Assembly (NCBI RefSeq): GCF_015645095.1
Contig: NZ_JADOTW010000015.1
Coordinates: forward strand, 40,319 to 104,318
Source of the DNA: Halomonas sp. 328
GTDB taxonomy: Bacteria > Pseudomonadota > Gammaproteobacteria > Pseudomonadales > Halomonadaceae
Direction of reading: 5' to 3'
DNA: 64,000 bases
Below are positions 47,720-56,706 of this stretch, piece by piece (the stretch's first letter is position 1; each line of letters starts with the position of its first letter). Under the pieces are notes generated by a model. The model searched no databases. It saw nothing but the letters and a program-made list of their open reading frames with translations, and was not told where the DNA came from. The position numbers were made by a program, and so were the translations under genes.

Positions 47720-49090
47720 ATGGACGCCGCTGCCCCGCGCCACGACGACCCCATCCTGACCGGCCCCCATTGGCCGGTCTTCTGGCGTTATGCCCTGCCC
47801 TCGGTGGCGGGGCTCCTGGCGCTGACCACCGCCAATATCGTCGACGGCATCTTTATCGGCAATTTCGCCGGGGCCGAGGCCCTGGCGGCCCTCAACCTGC
47901 TGATTCCCTACTTCGCCGTGCTCTTCGGCCTGGCCCTGGCCCTGGCCATCGGCGGCACGGTGCGCGCCGGCAAGGCGCTGGGGGAGGGGGACCCGGCGGC
48001 GGCCTCGGCGACCTTCAGCAAGTGCCTGATCGCCACCCTGGGCCTGGCGCTGGTGGCGGCGCTGCTCTGCCTGCGCTTCCACGAGCCGCTCTACCGGCTG
48101 CTCGGCGCCGCCCCCGAGCTCTACCCGCTGATGTCCGAGTACTTCCTGATCATGCTCTGGGTGCTGGTGGTGCAGCTGGTGACCCTGGTGCTCTACTACT
48201 TCGTGCGGGTCGACGGCTTCCCGGGGCTGGCCACCACGGCCCTGGTCGCCGGGGCCGGCGCCAATATCCTGCTCGATGCGCTGCTGGTGGGCTACCTGGG
48301 GCAGGGGCTGCGCGGCGCGGCCCTGGCCACCGGCCTGGCCCAGGGCCTGCAGCTCGCCATACTGCTGGGCTACTTCCTGCGCCGCGGTCGGCGGCTGCGC
48401 TTCTCGCCGCGCCAGCGCCACTGGGGCGAGGTGCTCAAGGCCGGCGTCAACGGCGTCTCGGAGTGGATCAACGAGGCCTCGGTGGGGCTGGTGATGCTGC
48501 TGATCAACTGGCTGCTGATGAGCAGCCAGGGGGTCACCGGGGTGGCCGCCTTCACCGTGGTCAACTACCTGATCTTCCTCAGCCTGATGGTCTTCTACGG
48601 CATCTCCGATGCCATGCATGTGCTGCTCAGCCATAACCTGGGGGCCGGCAATGCCCGGCGCATCCGGGCCTTTATGGGCTGCGGGGCCAGCGTGATCCTG
48701 GGCCTCGGCCTGGTGCTGGTGGTGGCGGTCTGGTGGCAGGGCGGGGCCCTGGTGCGGCTCTTCCTGGATGGCGCCGACCAGGCCACGGCACGCCTCGCCG
48801 ACCAGTTTCTGGCGATCCTCTGGCCGCTGTTCCTGATCAATGGCCTCAATGTGCTGCTGTCGGTCTACCTGACCGCCATGCACCGGCCGCTGCCCTCCGC
48901 GGTGGTGGCCCTCTCCCGTAGCCTGGTGCTGCCGGCGGCGCTGCTGGTGCTGATCGCCACCCTGCGCCCGGAGTGGCCGCTGTTGCTGGCCCTGCCCCTG
49001 GCGGAGTGGCTGACCTTCGGCCTGGCCCTGAGCCTCTTCCTGCGCTTCCGGCCCCGGCGGCTGCTGCCCGGCGAGCCCGCCGGAGTGTAA
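47720..49090 (+). CDS. MATE family efflux transporter, siderophore export candidate
   Basis: 456 residues with 12 membrane segments in two homologous halves (FWRYALPSVAGLLALTTANIVDGIF and the repeat near HWGEVLKAGVNGVSEWINEAS). MATE proteins export cationic compounds using sodium or proton gradients. It sits directly before asbA and only 59 bases after trpE, with AAGGAG before the ATG. An 8-bp hairpin (47669-47688) without a T run precedes it, so read-through from trpE is possible. Confidence 0.9.
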   Translation: MDAAAPRHDDPILTGPHWPVFWRYALPSVAGLLALTTANIVDGIFIGNFAGAEALAALNLLIPYFAVLFGLALALAIGGTVRAGKALGEGDPAAASATFSKCLIATLGLALVAALLCLRFHEPLYRLLGAAPELYPLMSEYFLIMLWVLVVQLVTLVLYYFVRVDGFPGLATTALVAGAGANILLDALLVGYLGQGLRGAALATGLAQGLQLAILLGYFLRRGRRLRFSPRQRHWGEVLKAGVNGVSEWINEASVGLVMLLINWLLMSSQGVTGVAAFTVVNYLIFLSLMVFYGISDAMHVLLSHNLGAGNARRIRAFMGCGASVILGLGLVLVVAVWWQGGALVRLFLDGADQATARLADQFLAILWPLFLINGLNVLLSVYLTAMHRPLPSAVVALSRSLVLPAALLVLIATLRPEWPLLLALPLAEWLTFGLALSLFLRFRPRRLLPGEPAGV

Positions 49091-49111
49091 AAGTTGTAAA
49101 ACCAATACGAG

Positions 49112-49126
49112 TGCGTATGACTCTCA
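49112..49126. promoter_or_regulatory. Weak Fur-box candidate before asbA
   Basis: TGCGTATGACTCTCA matches 9 of 15 positions of the Fur consensus TGATAATCATTATCA. It lies in the 74-base gap ahead of asbA, where an iron-controlled promoter would be expected. Confidence 0.4.
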
Positions 49127-49164
49127 TTTAGTGTTTTCTCAGACTCTCGTCATGGGGCAACACT

Positions 49165-50937
49165 ATGGGACCGTCCGCGCGGGCTATCGCCGAACAGGCC
49201 AGTTTTCAGGCCTTCCTGCACTGCTACCTCCAGGAGGTGGACGGCGGCCGCTGGGTCGATGACGCCGCCGAAGGGCCACCGGAGGCGACCCTTCGGCTGA
49301 CCACCCGGGAGGCCGAGCTGGCGGTGGAGGTGAGCTACCGCTCCCTGGCCGGGCGGCATCGGCTGGGGCGGGCCTGGGCGTGCCGCCCGGGGCAGGGCTG
49401 GGCGCGGCTGGCCCCCGCCGCGGCCATCGACCTGCTGGTCACCGAGCTCTATGAGCGGGTCGGCGGCATGCTGCCGGAGCTGCGCCGCACCCGGGAGCTG
49501 GAGCTGCGCTACCGGCTCCTCGACAGCCAGCGGGTCATGGCCCGCTACGTGGCGGCGCGCCGCCAGGACCCGCGGCGGGTCTCCGAGCGTTTCATCGACG
49601 CCGAGCAGTCGCTGCTGTTCGGCCATGTGGCCCACCCCACCCCCAAGAGCCGCCAGGGCCTGGCGGACTGGCAGCACGAGCGCTATGCGCCGGAGCTGGC
49701 CGGACGTTTTCCGCTGCACCTCTTCTCGGTCCACCGCGACCTCGTCGTCCAGGGCAGCCATGGCGTCGCCCCCGCCACCGACCTGGTGGCCGAGCTGCTG
49801 GGCGACGCCCTGCCGCCGCTGCCCGAGGCTCACCTGCCGGTGCCGGCTCATCCCCTCCAGGCCCAGTGGTTGCTGGCCCAGCCGGCGGTACAGGCGGCCA
49901 TGGTCCGCGGCGAGATCCGCTCCCTGGGCGAGCGGGGGCCGCACTTCACCGCCACCTCCTCGGTGCGCACCCTCTACTGCGAGGCGTTGCCGTGGATGCT
50001 CAAGTTTTCGATTCCGGTGCGGGTGACCAACTCCCTGAGGGTCAACAAGGCCCATGAGCTGGAGGCCGGCCTGGTGATGGCGCAACTGATCCGGGCTACC
50101 GGTTTCGCCGACGCCGAGCCGCGCTTCCGCTTCCTGCAGGATCCCGCCTACCTCAGCGTGCGGCTGCCGGGGCTGCGCGAGAGTGGCTTCGAGACGATCC
50201 TGCGCGAGAACCCCTTCCTCCCGGGACGGGATGGCGGCGCGATCGCCGTGGCGGCCCTGACCCAGGCGCCCCTGGAGGGGCGGCCCTCGCGGCTGCAGAC
50301 GCTGATCGAGGGCCTGGCCCTCAACGAGGGGCGCGGCCTGGCCGCGGTGAGCCGCGACTGGTTCCGTCACTACCTGAGCTGCGCCATCGCCCCGGCCCTG
50401 CGCCTCTACGATACCCACGGCATCGCCCTGGAGGCCCACCAGCAGAATGGCCTGCTCGACCTCGGGGCCGGCTATCCCACCGCCTTCTACTACCGCGACA
50501 ACCAGGGCTACTACCTCTCGGCGAGCCGCCGCGAGGCGCTGACGGCGCTCTGCCCGGCGCTGGCCCGCACCCCGGAGCTCTTCTACGCCGATGACATGAT
50601 CCGCGACCGCTTCTGTTATTACCTGGTGGTCAACCAGCTGTTCGCGGTGATCGCCCGCTTCGGCGAGGACGGCCTGCTGGCCGAGGAGGAGGCCCTGGCA
50701 TTGCTGCGCGAGGCCCTCGAGCGCTGGCGGGCCCGGCTCGACGGTCCGGCGCGGCCGCTGGTGAGCCGGTTGCTGGAGGAGGCGCGGCTGCCCTACAAGG
50801 GCAACCTGCTGACCCGGGTGCAGGACCTGGACGAGCTGGAGGCGGACCTGGAGATGGCGGTCTACACCTGCATTGCCAACCCCCTGCGGGCGACCCGGCA
50901 GCCCCTCGCCGCGGAGGTGCGCCATGCGGTCGCCTGA
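49165..50937 (+). CDS. asbA: NIS siderophore synthetase AsbA-like (petrobactin)
   Basis: 590 residues of IucA/IucC type. Family blocks are HPLQAQWLLAQ, TATSSVRTLYC (ATP/phosphate contacts) and EAHQQNGLLDL, followed by the C-terminal FhuF-like part. In Bacillus anthracis AsbA joins spermidine to citrate with ATP. It is first of six tightly packed genes whose order equals asbABCDEF. The assignment of A and B rests on order. Confidence 0.88.
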   Translation: MGPSARAIAEQASFQAFLHCYLQEVDGGRWVDDAAEGPPEATLRLTTREAELAVEVSYRSLAGRHRLGRAWACRPGQGWARLAPAAAIDLLVTELYERVGGMLPELRRTRELELRYRLLDSQRVMARYVAARRQDPRRVSERFIDAEQSLLFGHVAHPTPKSRQGLADWQHERYAPELAGRFPLHLFSVHRDLVVQGSHGVAPATDLVAELLGDALPPLPEAHLPVPAHPLQAQWLLAQPAVQAAMVRGEIRSLGERGPHFTATSSVRTLYCEALPWMLKFSIPVRVTNSLRVNKAHELEAGLVMAQLIRATGFADAEPRFRFLQDPAYLSVRLPGLRESGFETILRENPFLPGRDGGAIAVAALTQAPLEGRPSRLQTLIEGLALNEGRGLAAVSRDWFRHYLSCAIAPALRLYDTHGIALEAHQQNGLLDLGAGYPTAFYYRDNQGYYLSASRREALTALCPALARTPELFYADDMIRDRFCYYLVVNQLFAVIARFGEDGLLAEEEALALLREALERWRARLDGPARPLVSRLLEEARLPYKGNLLTRVQDLDELEADLEMAVYTCIANPLRATRQPLAAEVRHAVA

Positions 50938-52684
50938 GGCGCTGCGCTGGCGGGTCATCCGTCAACTGCTGGAGGCGCTGCTCTTCGAGGGGGTACTGAC
51001 CTATCGGCAGGAGGCCTCGGCGCGAGGCGACTGGGGCTGGCTGAGTTTCTCCCTGGGGCAGTGGGAAGGGCGCTGCCGGGGGCGGGTTCGCGGCTTCGGG
51101 CGGGTCCAGTTGGCGGTGAAGAGCCTCGGGCTGAGCCGACAGGGGCGGGCGGTGGCGGTGAGCCTCGAGGGCCTGGTCGGCCAGCTGCCGGCGAGCCTGG
51201 CGTGCCGCTGCGTGCTGCTCGCCGAGCTGGAGGCGACCCTGCGCCATGCCGCCGCCTGTCCGGTCGTGGCAGAGCGCCGCGACCTGGCCGCCGAGGCCCT
51301 GGACAGCGCCCTCCACGAGGGTCACCCCTATCACCCCTGTTTCAAGGCGCGGCTCGGCTTCGATGCCGAGGATCAGGCGCGTTTCGGCCCCGAGTCGGGG
51401 CACGCCTTCGCCCTGCATTGGCTCGCCGTGCCCCGCGATCACTGCCTGAGCCAATTGCCCGAAGCGGAGGCGGCCTTCTGGGATCGCGAACTGGGCGCCG
51501 AGACGAGCCGGGCGCTGTGGGCCGCCCTGGAAGCGAGCGGCGGCGATTCGCGTTGCCACGCCGTCCTGCCGGTGCATCCCTGGCAGTGGCGCCAGCTGCG
51601 CGAGGGCGCCCTGGGGCCGGCCCTGGCCCGGGGCGAGGTGCGCTCCCTGGGCACGCTGGGCGATGCCTATCGCCCCAGCCAGTCGCTGCGCTCGCTGTTC
51701 AACGCCAGTCGCCCGGGGCAGGCCTGCGTCAAGCTGCCCCTGGGCATCGGCAACACTTCCGCCCGGCGCCACCTGGAGCCCCACTCGGTGCCCTCGGCGC
51801 CGGCGATCTCCCGCTGGCTGCGCGACACCCTCGACGGCGACCCACGCTTCGCCACGGACTACCCCCTGCGCCTGCTGGAGGAGTACGCCGGGGTGCTCTA
51901 CACCGGCCACCCCGAGCACCCCGCGGAGCAGGCCGCCCTGGCCGGCGAGCTGGGGGCCATCTGGCGCGACGGCATCGCGCCGCGCCTGGCGGCGGGGGAG
52001 CGGGCGGTGCCCGGCAATGCGCTCTTCGCCGTGGAGGCGGACGGGCGGCCCTTTATCGCCCCCTGGATCGAGCGTTACGGCCTCGAGGCCTGGCTGGCGG
52101 CGCTGATTCGCGCCCTGGTGCTGCCGGTCTGGCACCTGCTGGCGGCCCATGGCATCGCCGTGGAGGCCCATGCCCAGAACGCCCTGCTGGTGGTTCGCGA
52201 CGGCTGGCCGGTGGCGCTGCTGCTGCGCGACTTCCACGACAGCGTGGAGTACGTCGAGGCCTTCCTGCCCGATGGGGCCAGGGGGCCCCGTCTCGGTGAC
52301 CGCCAGGCGGACTACGACGCGGCCCCCGATGACCGCTACTACCGCATGGGGGCGGTGGAGGCGCTGCGCGAGCTGGTGATGGACACCCTCTTCGTCTACC
52401 ACCTCAGCGAGCTGGCCCTGGCCCTGGAGACCCATTACGGCTTCCCCGAGGCGCGCTTCTGGCAAGCGGTGAGCGACTGCCTCGCCGCCTATGCCCGGCG
52501 CCACCCCGAGCTGGCGGAACGCCTGGCCCAGCTGGGTCACCGTCGCCCGTGGATCGCCGCCGAGGCCCTGATCACCCGCAAGCTGCGGGGCCCCGAGGCC
52601 CCGGAGTGCCATCACCGCATCGCCAATGCCCTGGCGGATGCCGAACCCCCCTCATCAGCCCACCGATCATCGAGGTTAGCGTGA
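50924..52684 (+). CDS. asbB: NIS siderophore synthetase AsbB-like (petrobactin)
   Basis: 586 residues, second IucA/IucC-type enzyme. HPWQWRQL, SQSLRSLFN and VEAHAQNALL are the matching blocks. AsbB attaches the second spermidine arm to complete petrobactin. The ATG at 50924 follows GGAGG and overlaps asbA by 14 bases. The stop overlaps asbC by 4 (GTGA). Confidence 0.88.
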   Translation: MRSPEALRWRVIRQLLEALLFEGVLTYRQEASARGDWGWLSFSLGQWEGRCRGRVRGFGRVQLAVKSLGLSRQGRAVAVSLEGLVGQLPASLACRCVLLAELEATLRHAAACPVVAERRDLAAEALDSALHEGHPYHPCFKARLGFDAEDQARFGPESGHAFALHWLAVPRDHCLSQLPEAEAAFWDRELGAETSRALWAALEASGGDSRCHAVLPVHPWQWRQLREGALGPALARGEVRSLGTLGDAYRPSQSLRSLFNASRPGQACVKLPLGIGNTSARRHLEPHSVPSAPAISRWLRDTLDGDPRFATDYPLRLLEEYAGVLYTGHPEHPAEQAALAGELGAIWRDGIAPRLAAGERAVPGNALFAVEADGRPFIAPWIERYGLEAWLAALIRALVLPVWHLLAAHGIAVEAHAQNALLVVRDGWPVALLLRDFHDSVEYVEAFLPDGARGPRLGDRQADYDAAPDDRYYRMGAVEALRELVMDTLFVYHLSELALALETHYGFPEARFWQAVSDCLAAYARRHPELAERLAQLGHRRPWIAAEALITRKLRGPEAPECHHRIANALADAEPPSSAHRSSRLA

Positions 52685-53949
52685 CACTCTCCGATCCCCT
52701 CTACGTGGTGGATGCCACCCCCTATGGCCGCGACGACGTCGACCGCGCCGTCGCGGCCCTGCGTCACTATCCGGCCATCGCCGAGCCCCGGGGCCGGCGC
52801 CTGGCCGTCTGCCTCAAGGACAGCGGCCAGTGGCTGGCCCTGTGCCTGTACCTCAAGGCCGAGGGCGGCAGCGTGCTGCCCATCCACCCGGCCACGCCGC
52901 TGGAGGCGGCCCGGGCCCTGGCCCGGGAGACCGGCTGCCAGCACCTGCTGCACGGCGAGGGCGTACTGGAGGCCCTGGACGACGTGGCGCCTCGTCGCGC
53001 GCCCGCCCCGGGCGGCGAGCTGATCCAGCTCAGCTCCGGCACCACCGGACGCCCCAAGCCGATCGCCCGTGCCTGGGCCGCCATCGACCGGGAGCTGGAA
53101 AGCTATGTCGCCGGCTTCCCCGAGGCCGAGGGACTGACCCCCATCGTCGCTTGCCCGGTCACCCACTCTTACGGGCTGATCTGCGGGGTCCTGGCCGGGC
53201 TGCGTCGCCAGGTGGTGCCGCGTCTCGTCACCAACCTCAACCCGCGCGCCATCCTCGCCACCCTGCGCGAGCATCCCCGGCACCTGCTCTATGCCGCCCC
53301 CACCCTGGTCAGCCTGCTGGTGCGCATGCTGCCCCCGGAGCAGCGTCTGCACACCCTGATGCTCTCCGGGGCGGCCCTGCCGGCGCCGCTGCTCGAGACC
53401 CTGAGCGCCCGGGTCGAGCGGGTCTGCCAGCAGTACGGCTGCTCCGAGGCGGGCTGCATCGCCATCGCCGCCCGGGCCGAGACGCCGGGGCTGATGGGGC
53501 GCCCCCTGGCTCACTTGGAGGTCAGCGCGGGGTTCTCCCCCGAGGCGCCGGCGGAGATCCGCGTCCGCGTGCCGGGGGAGGGCGCGATCGCCACCCGCGA
53601 CCTGGGCTATCTGGATGCCCAGGGGCGGCTGCACTTCCTGGCGCGCCTCGACGACACCATCAATGTGGCGGGCATCAACGTCTACCCCGGCGACGTGGAG
53701 GATGTTTTCCTGCGCCATCCGCGGATCACCGAGGCGGTGGCCTTCAAGCGCCCCGACGCCTATGCCGGCGAGCGGGTCTGCCTGCATTTCGTGGCCGACG
53801 AGCCGCTGGACGGCGAGGCCCTGCGACGCTGGTGCCGCGAGCGGCTCGCCCCCCATCAGGTGCCCATGCTGCTGGAGCAGGTGACGGAGATCGCCAAGCT
53901 GCCCAACGGCAAGATCAGCCGGCGCCGCCTGGCCGAGGAGGTTGTGTGA
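52681..53949 (+). CDS. asbC: 3,4-dihydroxybenzoate-AMP ligase AsbC
   Basis: 422 residues, close to AsbC length and short for an adenylate-forming enzyme. The P-loop LSSGTTGRPKP is at 117-127, with QYGCSEAGCI and RLDDTINVAGINVYPGDVE later and the catalytic Lys in LPNGKISRR. It activates 3,4-dihydroxybenzoate and loads AsbD. The start is GTG at 52681, preceded by GAGG. Its 3' end takes part in a 104-bp tandem duplication. Confidence 0.88.
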   Translation: MTLSDPLYVVDATPYGRDDVDRAVAALRHYPAIAEPRGRRLAVCLKDSGQWLALCLYLKAEGGSVLPIHPATPLEAARALARETGCQHLLHGEGVLEALDDVAPRRAPAPGGELIQLSSGTTGRPKPIARAWAAIDRELESYVAGFPEAEGLTPIVACPVTHSYGLICGVLAGLRRQVVPRLVTNLNPRAILATLREHPRHLLYAAPTLVSLLVRMLPPEQRLHTLMLSGAALPAPLLETLSARVERVCQQYGCSEAGCIAIAARAETPGLMGRPLAHLEVSAGFSPEAPAEIRVRVPGEGAIATRDLGYLDAQGRLHFLARLDDTINVAGINVYPGDVEDVFLRHPRITEAVAFKRPDAYAGERVCLHFVADEPLDGEALRRWCRERLAPHQVPMLLEQVTEIAKLPNGKISRRRLAEEVV

Positions 53950-54110
53950 ATAGTGGCATGAGTATTAGCGAACCACGCTTGCGGCAGGCCATCGCCTCAA
54001 TCCTGGCCAACGGCAAGATCAGCCGGCGCCGGCTGGCCGAGGAGGTGGCATGAATCGCGGCATGACCCCCGCTACCGATAGCGACGCGGCGCGGCTGCGG
54101 CAGGCCATCG
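53903..54110 (+). repeat. Imperfect 104-bp tandem duplication across the asbC/asbD junction
   Basis: Unit 1 (53903-54006) holds the asbC C-terminal codons, stop and a GTG-started asbD-like beginning. Unit 2 (from 54007) repeats them and leads into the true asbD. AACGGCAAGATCAGCCGGCG is identical in both; the asbD-like part of unit 1 has diverged and is richer in AT. Confidence 0.85.
53946..54053 (+). pseudogene. Chimeric micro-ORF, AsbD start fused to AsbC end
   Basis: 35 codons from GTG 53946. The first half (NSGMSISEPRLRQAIASIL) resembles the AsbD N-terminus; the second (ANGKISRRRLAEEVA) repeats the AsbC C-terminus. Its start overlaps the asbC stop and its TGA overlaps the asbD ATG, so translational coupling is kept. 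It is most simply a by-product of the tandem duplication. Confidence 0.75.
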
Positions 54111-54343
54111 CCGACACCCTGGCACGCCACCTGCCCCAGGCCGACCTGTCGCGCTTCGCGCCCGAGGCACGGCTCAACGAGGACCTGGCCCTGGACTCCA
54201 TCATGCTGCTGCAGCTGCTGGTGCACTTGGAGCTGGAGCACGGCCTGGCGATTCCCGAGGAGGCGGTGATCGGCGAGGAGCTGCGCCGGGTCGATGACCT
54301 GGTGGCCCGGCTCGGCCAGTGGCAGCGGGAGGCGGCCTTATGA
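54050..54343 (+). CDS. asbD: Aryl carrier protein AsbD
   Basis: 97 residues. The phosphopantetheine site is Ser50 in LALDSIMLLQLL. It carries 3,4-dihydroxybenzoyl from AsbC to AsbE. It needs a phosphopantetheinyl transferase, and one is encoded at 59670-60380. ATGA overlaps on both sides. Confidence 0.9.
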   Translation: MNRGMTPATDSDAARLRQAIADTLARHLPQADLSRFAPEARLNEDLALDSIMLLQLLVHLELEHGLAIPEEAVIGEELRRVDDLVARLGQWQREAAL

Positions 54344-55359
54344 TCAAGGTGCACTGTTTCGTCAGCTGCGTCTGCGAGCTGATCAAGCGCACCCCGGGGG
54401 TGGATCACCGCCCCTTCTACTTCGGGGTCTGGGACGCCGACTTCTCGGTGGATGCCGACCAGGTGCTCTCCTACCATTCGCCGCACACCCGCCACGAGGG
54501 CTTCCGGGACTGGTACCGGCTGCTCTACGGCATCCGTATCGACGAGTGGTATGACCACGACCGGGACAAGGAGGCCAATGTCGCCCGCCTGGTGGAGCTG
54601 GTGGAGACCCGCCCGGCGGACCGCCAGGTGATGGTGATGCTCGACATGTACCGGCTGCCGGAGCGGGACAACAAGTTCCACCAGAACCCCTTTCCCCACT
54701 ATGTGATGCTGGAGGCCACCGCCGACCCCGAGACCTGGTTCATGTGCGACCCGGATTTCCGCTGGGAAGGCGAGCTGCCCAAGGCGCGGATCCTCGAGGC
54801 GGTGCGCTCGCCGGCCGCCGCCGGGGGCTTCCACTTCGACGGCCTGGAGGTGCGCCATACCCCCCGGGAGGCGGTGGCGGCCTACTTCCGCCAGTGTATG
54901 AAGCGCCACGAGAACCCCTTCACCGACGCCCTGCGCGGCATCTTCCGCGCCCACCTGGGGCCCCAGGCCAGCCAGCCGCTGGCCCACCTGACCCTGGCCT
55001 TCCGCGAGATCCCGGTGATGGCGATCCGCAAGTACGCCTACGAGCACGCCTTCGCCTGGCTGCTGGAGGAACAGGGTCGCCAGGCGGAGGGCGATGAGGC
55101 CTTCGAGGCCTGGTGCGAGGAGATCGAGGCCCTGGTCAAGACCTACACCCGCATCCAGTACCGCGCCATGAAGCTGGTGATGAGCGGCGACACGGCGCTG
55201 GCCGCCGGCATCGAGGCGCTGCTGGACGAACAGGACGCCCGGGAGTTTCGCCTCAAGACCGAGCTGCAGCGACTCTTCGAGGCCTGGTGGCAGGCCTGCG
55301 ACCAGACCAGTGACCCTGCCGCGTCCCGACCCACCCCCGCCGAGGAGCTCCCATCATGA
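54340..55359 (+). CDS. asbE: Petrobactin condensing enzyme AsbE
   Basis: 339 residues with no common catalytic motif that I can name. It is placed by gene order between the carrier gene and asbF and by length near that of B. anthracis AsbE. There AsbE transfers 3,4-dihydroxybenzoyl from AsbD to spermidine or its citrate conjugates. Its N-terminus is Cys- and His-containing (HCFVSCVCELIKRTPGVDH). It starts inside the asbD stop. Confidence 0.83.
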   Translation: MIKVHCFVSCVCELIKRTPGVDHRPFYFGVWDADFSVDADQVLSYHSPHTRHEGFRDWYRLLYGIRIDEWYDHDRDKEANVARLVELVETRPADRQVMVMLDMYRLPERDNKFHQNPFPHYVMLEATADPETWFMCDPDFRWEGELPKARILEAVRSPAAAGGFHFDGLEVRHTPREAVAAYFRQCMKRHENPFTDALRGIFRAHLGPQASQPLAHLTLAFREIPVMAIRKYAYEHAFAWLLEEQGRQAEGDEAFEAWCEEIEALVKTYTRIQYRAMKLVMSGDTALAAGIEALLDEQDAREFRLKTELQRLFEAWWQACDQTSDPAASRPTPAEELPS

Positions 55360-56204
55360 TCCGGCTGCATCTGTGCACCATCTCGTTTCGCCACCACCTG
55401 GTCTCCCTGCCGGAGCTCGCCGCCTGGGCGGCCGACACCGGCTTCGACGGCATCGAACTGTGGGGCGTCCACGCTCGCCACTTGGGCGATGCCCCCGGGA
55501 ATGAGGCCGCGGCCCTGCGCCACCATGGCCTGGTGATTCCCATGCTCAGCGACTACCTGCCCCTGGAGGGCGACGAGGCGGCGGCCCTGGCGCATACCCG
55601 TCGCCTCTGTCGACTGGCTCGCTACTGGGGGGCCGACAAGCTGCGCACCTTCGCCGGTCACCGTCCCAGTGCCGCCCTGGACAGGAGCGAACGGCGTGCG
55701 CTGGCGCAGCGCCTGCGCCGGCTCACCGAGTGTGTGGCCGAGGCGGGCCAGACCCTGGTGGTGGAGACCCACCCCAATACCTTGGCGGATCACCCGGAGG
55801 CGACCCGGGCGCTGCTCGATGATGTGGATCATCCCGGCCTGGGGCTGAACTTCGATGTGCTGCACGTCTGGGAGGCGGGCGTCGAACCGCTGGCGGCGCT
55901 GCGTGAGCTGGCCCCCTGGGTACGCCACTTCCACCTCAAGAACATCGATCGCCACGAGCGGCTGTCGGTCTTCGCCCCGGCCAATGTCTACTCGCCGGCG
56001 GGCAGCCGGGACGGCATGGTGCCGGTGTTGGAAGGGGCCTGCGACTATGGCCCGGTGCTCGACTGGCTGGCGCGGCGCCGCGAGCCCATGGACGTCTCCC
56101 TGGAGTGGTTCGGCCCCGATGGCTACCGGGTCCTCGCCGAGGATCTGACGCGGGTGCGCCAGCGCCTCTCGGCTTCCTCGCCTGCTCTAGCTGCCCTGGC
56201 CTAG
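55356..56204 (+). CDS. asbF: 3-dehydroshikimate dehydratase AsbF
   Basis: 282 residues, TIM barrel. It starts LCTISFRHHLVSLPELAAWA, and GFDGIELWGVHA, LVVETHPNTL, LNFDVLHVWEAG, VRHFHLKNI and VSLEWFG closely follow B. anthracis AsbF, including the Glu, Asp and His metal ligands. It converts 3-dehydroshikimate to 3,4-dihydroxybenzoate. This gene is the strongest single marker for petrobactin. The stop is followed by a strong terminator. Confidence 0.93.
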   Translation: MIRLHLCTISFRHHLVSLPELAAWAADTGFDGIELWGVHARHLGDAPGNEAAALRHHGLVIPMLSDYLPLEGDEAAALAHTRRLCRLARYWGADKLRTFAGHRPSAALDRSERRALAQRLRRLTECVAEAGQTLVVETHPNTLADHPEATRALLDDVDHPGLGLNFDVLHVWEAGVEPLAALRELAPWVRHFHLKNIDRHERLSVFAPANVYSPAGSRDGMVPVLEGACDYGPVLDWLARRREPMDVSLEWFGPDGYRVLAEDLTRVRQRLSASSPALAALA

Positions 56205-56216
56205 GCTGACGACGCG

Positions 56217-56261
56217 CCACGAAAACGCCCCCCAGGCCATGCCCGGGGGGCGTTTTCGTGG
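56217..56261. terminator. Bidirectional terminator after asbF
   Basis: Perfect 17-bp arms (56217-56233 and 56245-56261) contain four A on the left and four T on the right. It separates the asb operon from the convergent DUF2218 gene. Confidence 0.92.
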
Positions 56262-56285
56262 CTCGCGGCCGGGTGTGGTATCGGC

Positions 56286-56573
56286 TTAGGTCACCGTCTG
56301 CCACTCGACCGAGGCGACGCCATCGCCGGCGAAGCGTACCAGGTGGGAGGCCACCACCTCGCCGAGCTCCGCCAGCTCGTCCGCCGAGGCCGCGTCGCAG
56401 CGCAGGCGCAGGGCGTCGGGCTCGGCGTCGAGCCGGCACTCGCCGATGGAGAAGTGCAGCCGGCCCTGGTGGGTGTCCCACTCGGCATCGATCTTGTGGC
56501 GGAAGTGCTTGCATAGCCGCTGGATCAAGCGGCTGGCCTCGGCGGTGGGTACCTGGGCATTCATGGTGGGCAT
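56286..56573 (-). CDS. DUF2218 family protein
   Basis: 95 residues. LCKHFRHKIDAEWDTHQGRLHFSIGECRL is the DUF2218 core; such small proteins are often beside siderophore genes. AAGGAG precedes the ATG at 56573. It lies downstream of the receptor gene on the same strand, after a hairpin, and may be iron-controlled through read-through. Function unknown. Confidence 0.87.
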   Translation of the reverse strand: MPTMNAQVPTAEASRLIQRLCKHFRHKIDAEWDTHQGRLHFSIGECRLDAEPDALRLRCDAASADELAELGEVVASHLVRFAGDGVASVEWQTVT

Positions 56574-56679
56574 GGCGGGCTCCTTGGGTGGGGGATATTG
56601 GAAGTGGCTCGGATGGGGCGGCGAAGGGGTCGGCGGACGCCGAGCCAGGGGTGCGTGCTGCCGGGGCGCCAAAACAGCA

Positions 56680-56698
56680 GGGGCGCCATAGGCGCCCC
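56680..56698 (-). terminator. Hairpin after the receptor gene
   Basis: GGGGCGCC pairs with GGCGCCCC over a 3-base loop; on the minus strand CTGTTTT follows. It may only partly stop transcription into the DUF2218 gene. Confidence 0.55.
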
Positions 56699-56706
56699 CG
56701 TGAGGG

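Noticed and set aside
50630..52615. A 661-codon antisense frame opposite asbB
   Set aside because: Shadow of a GC-rich coding strand; no start signal and no domain.
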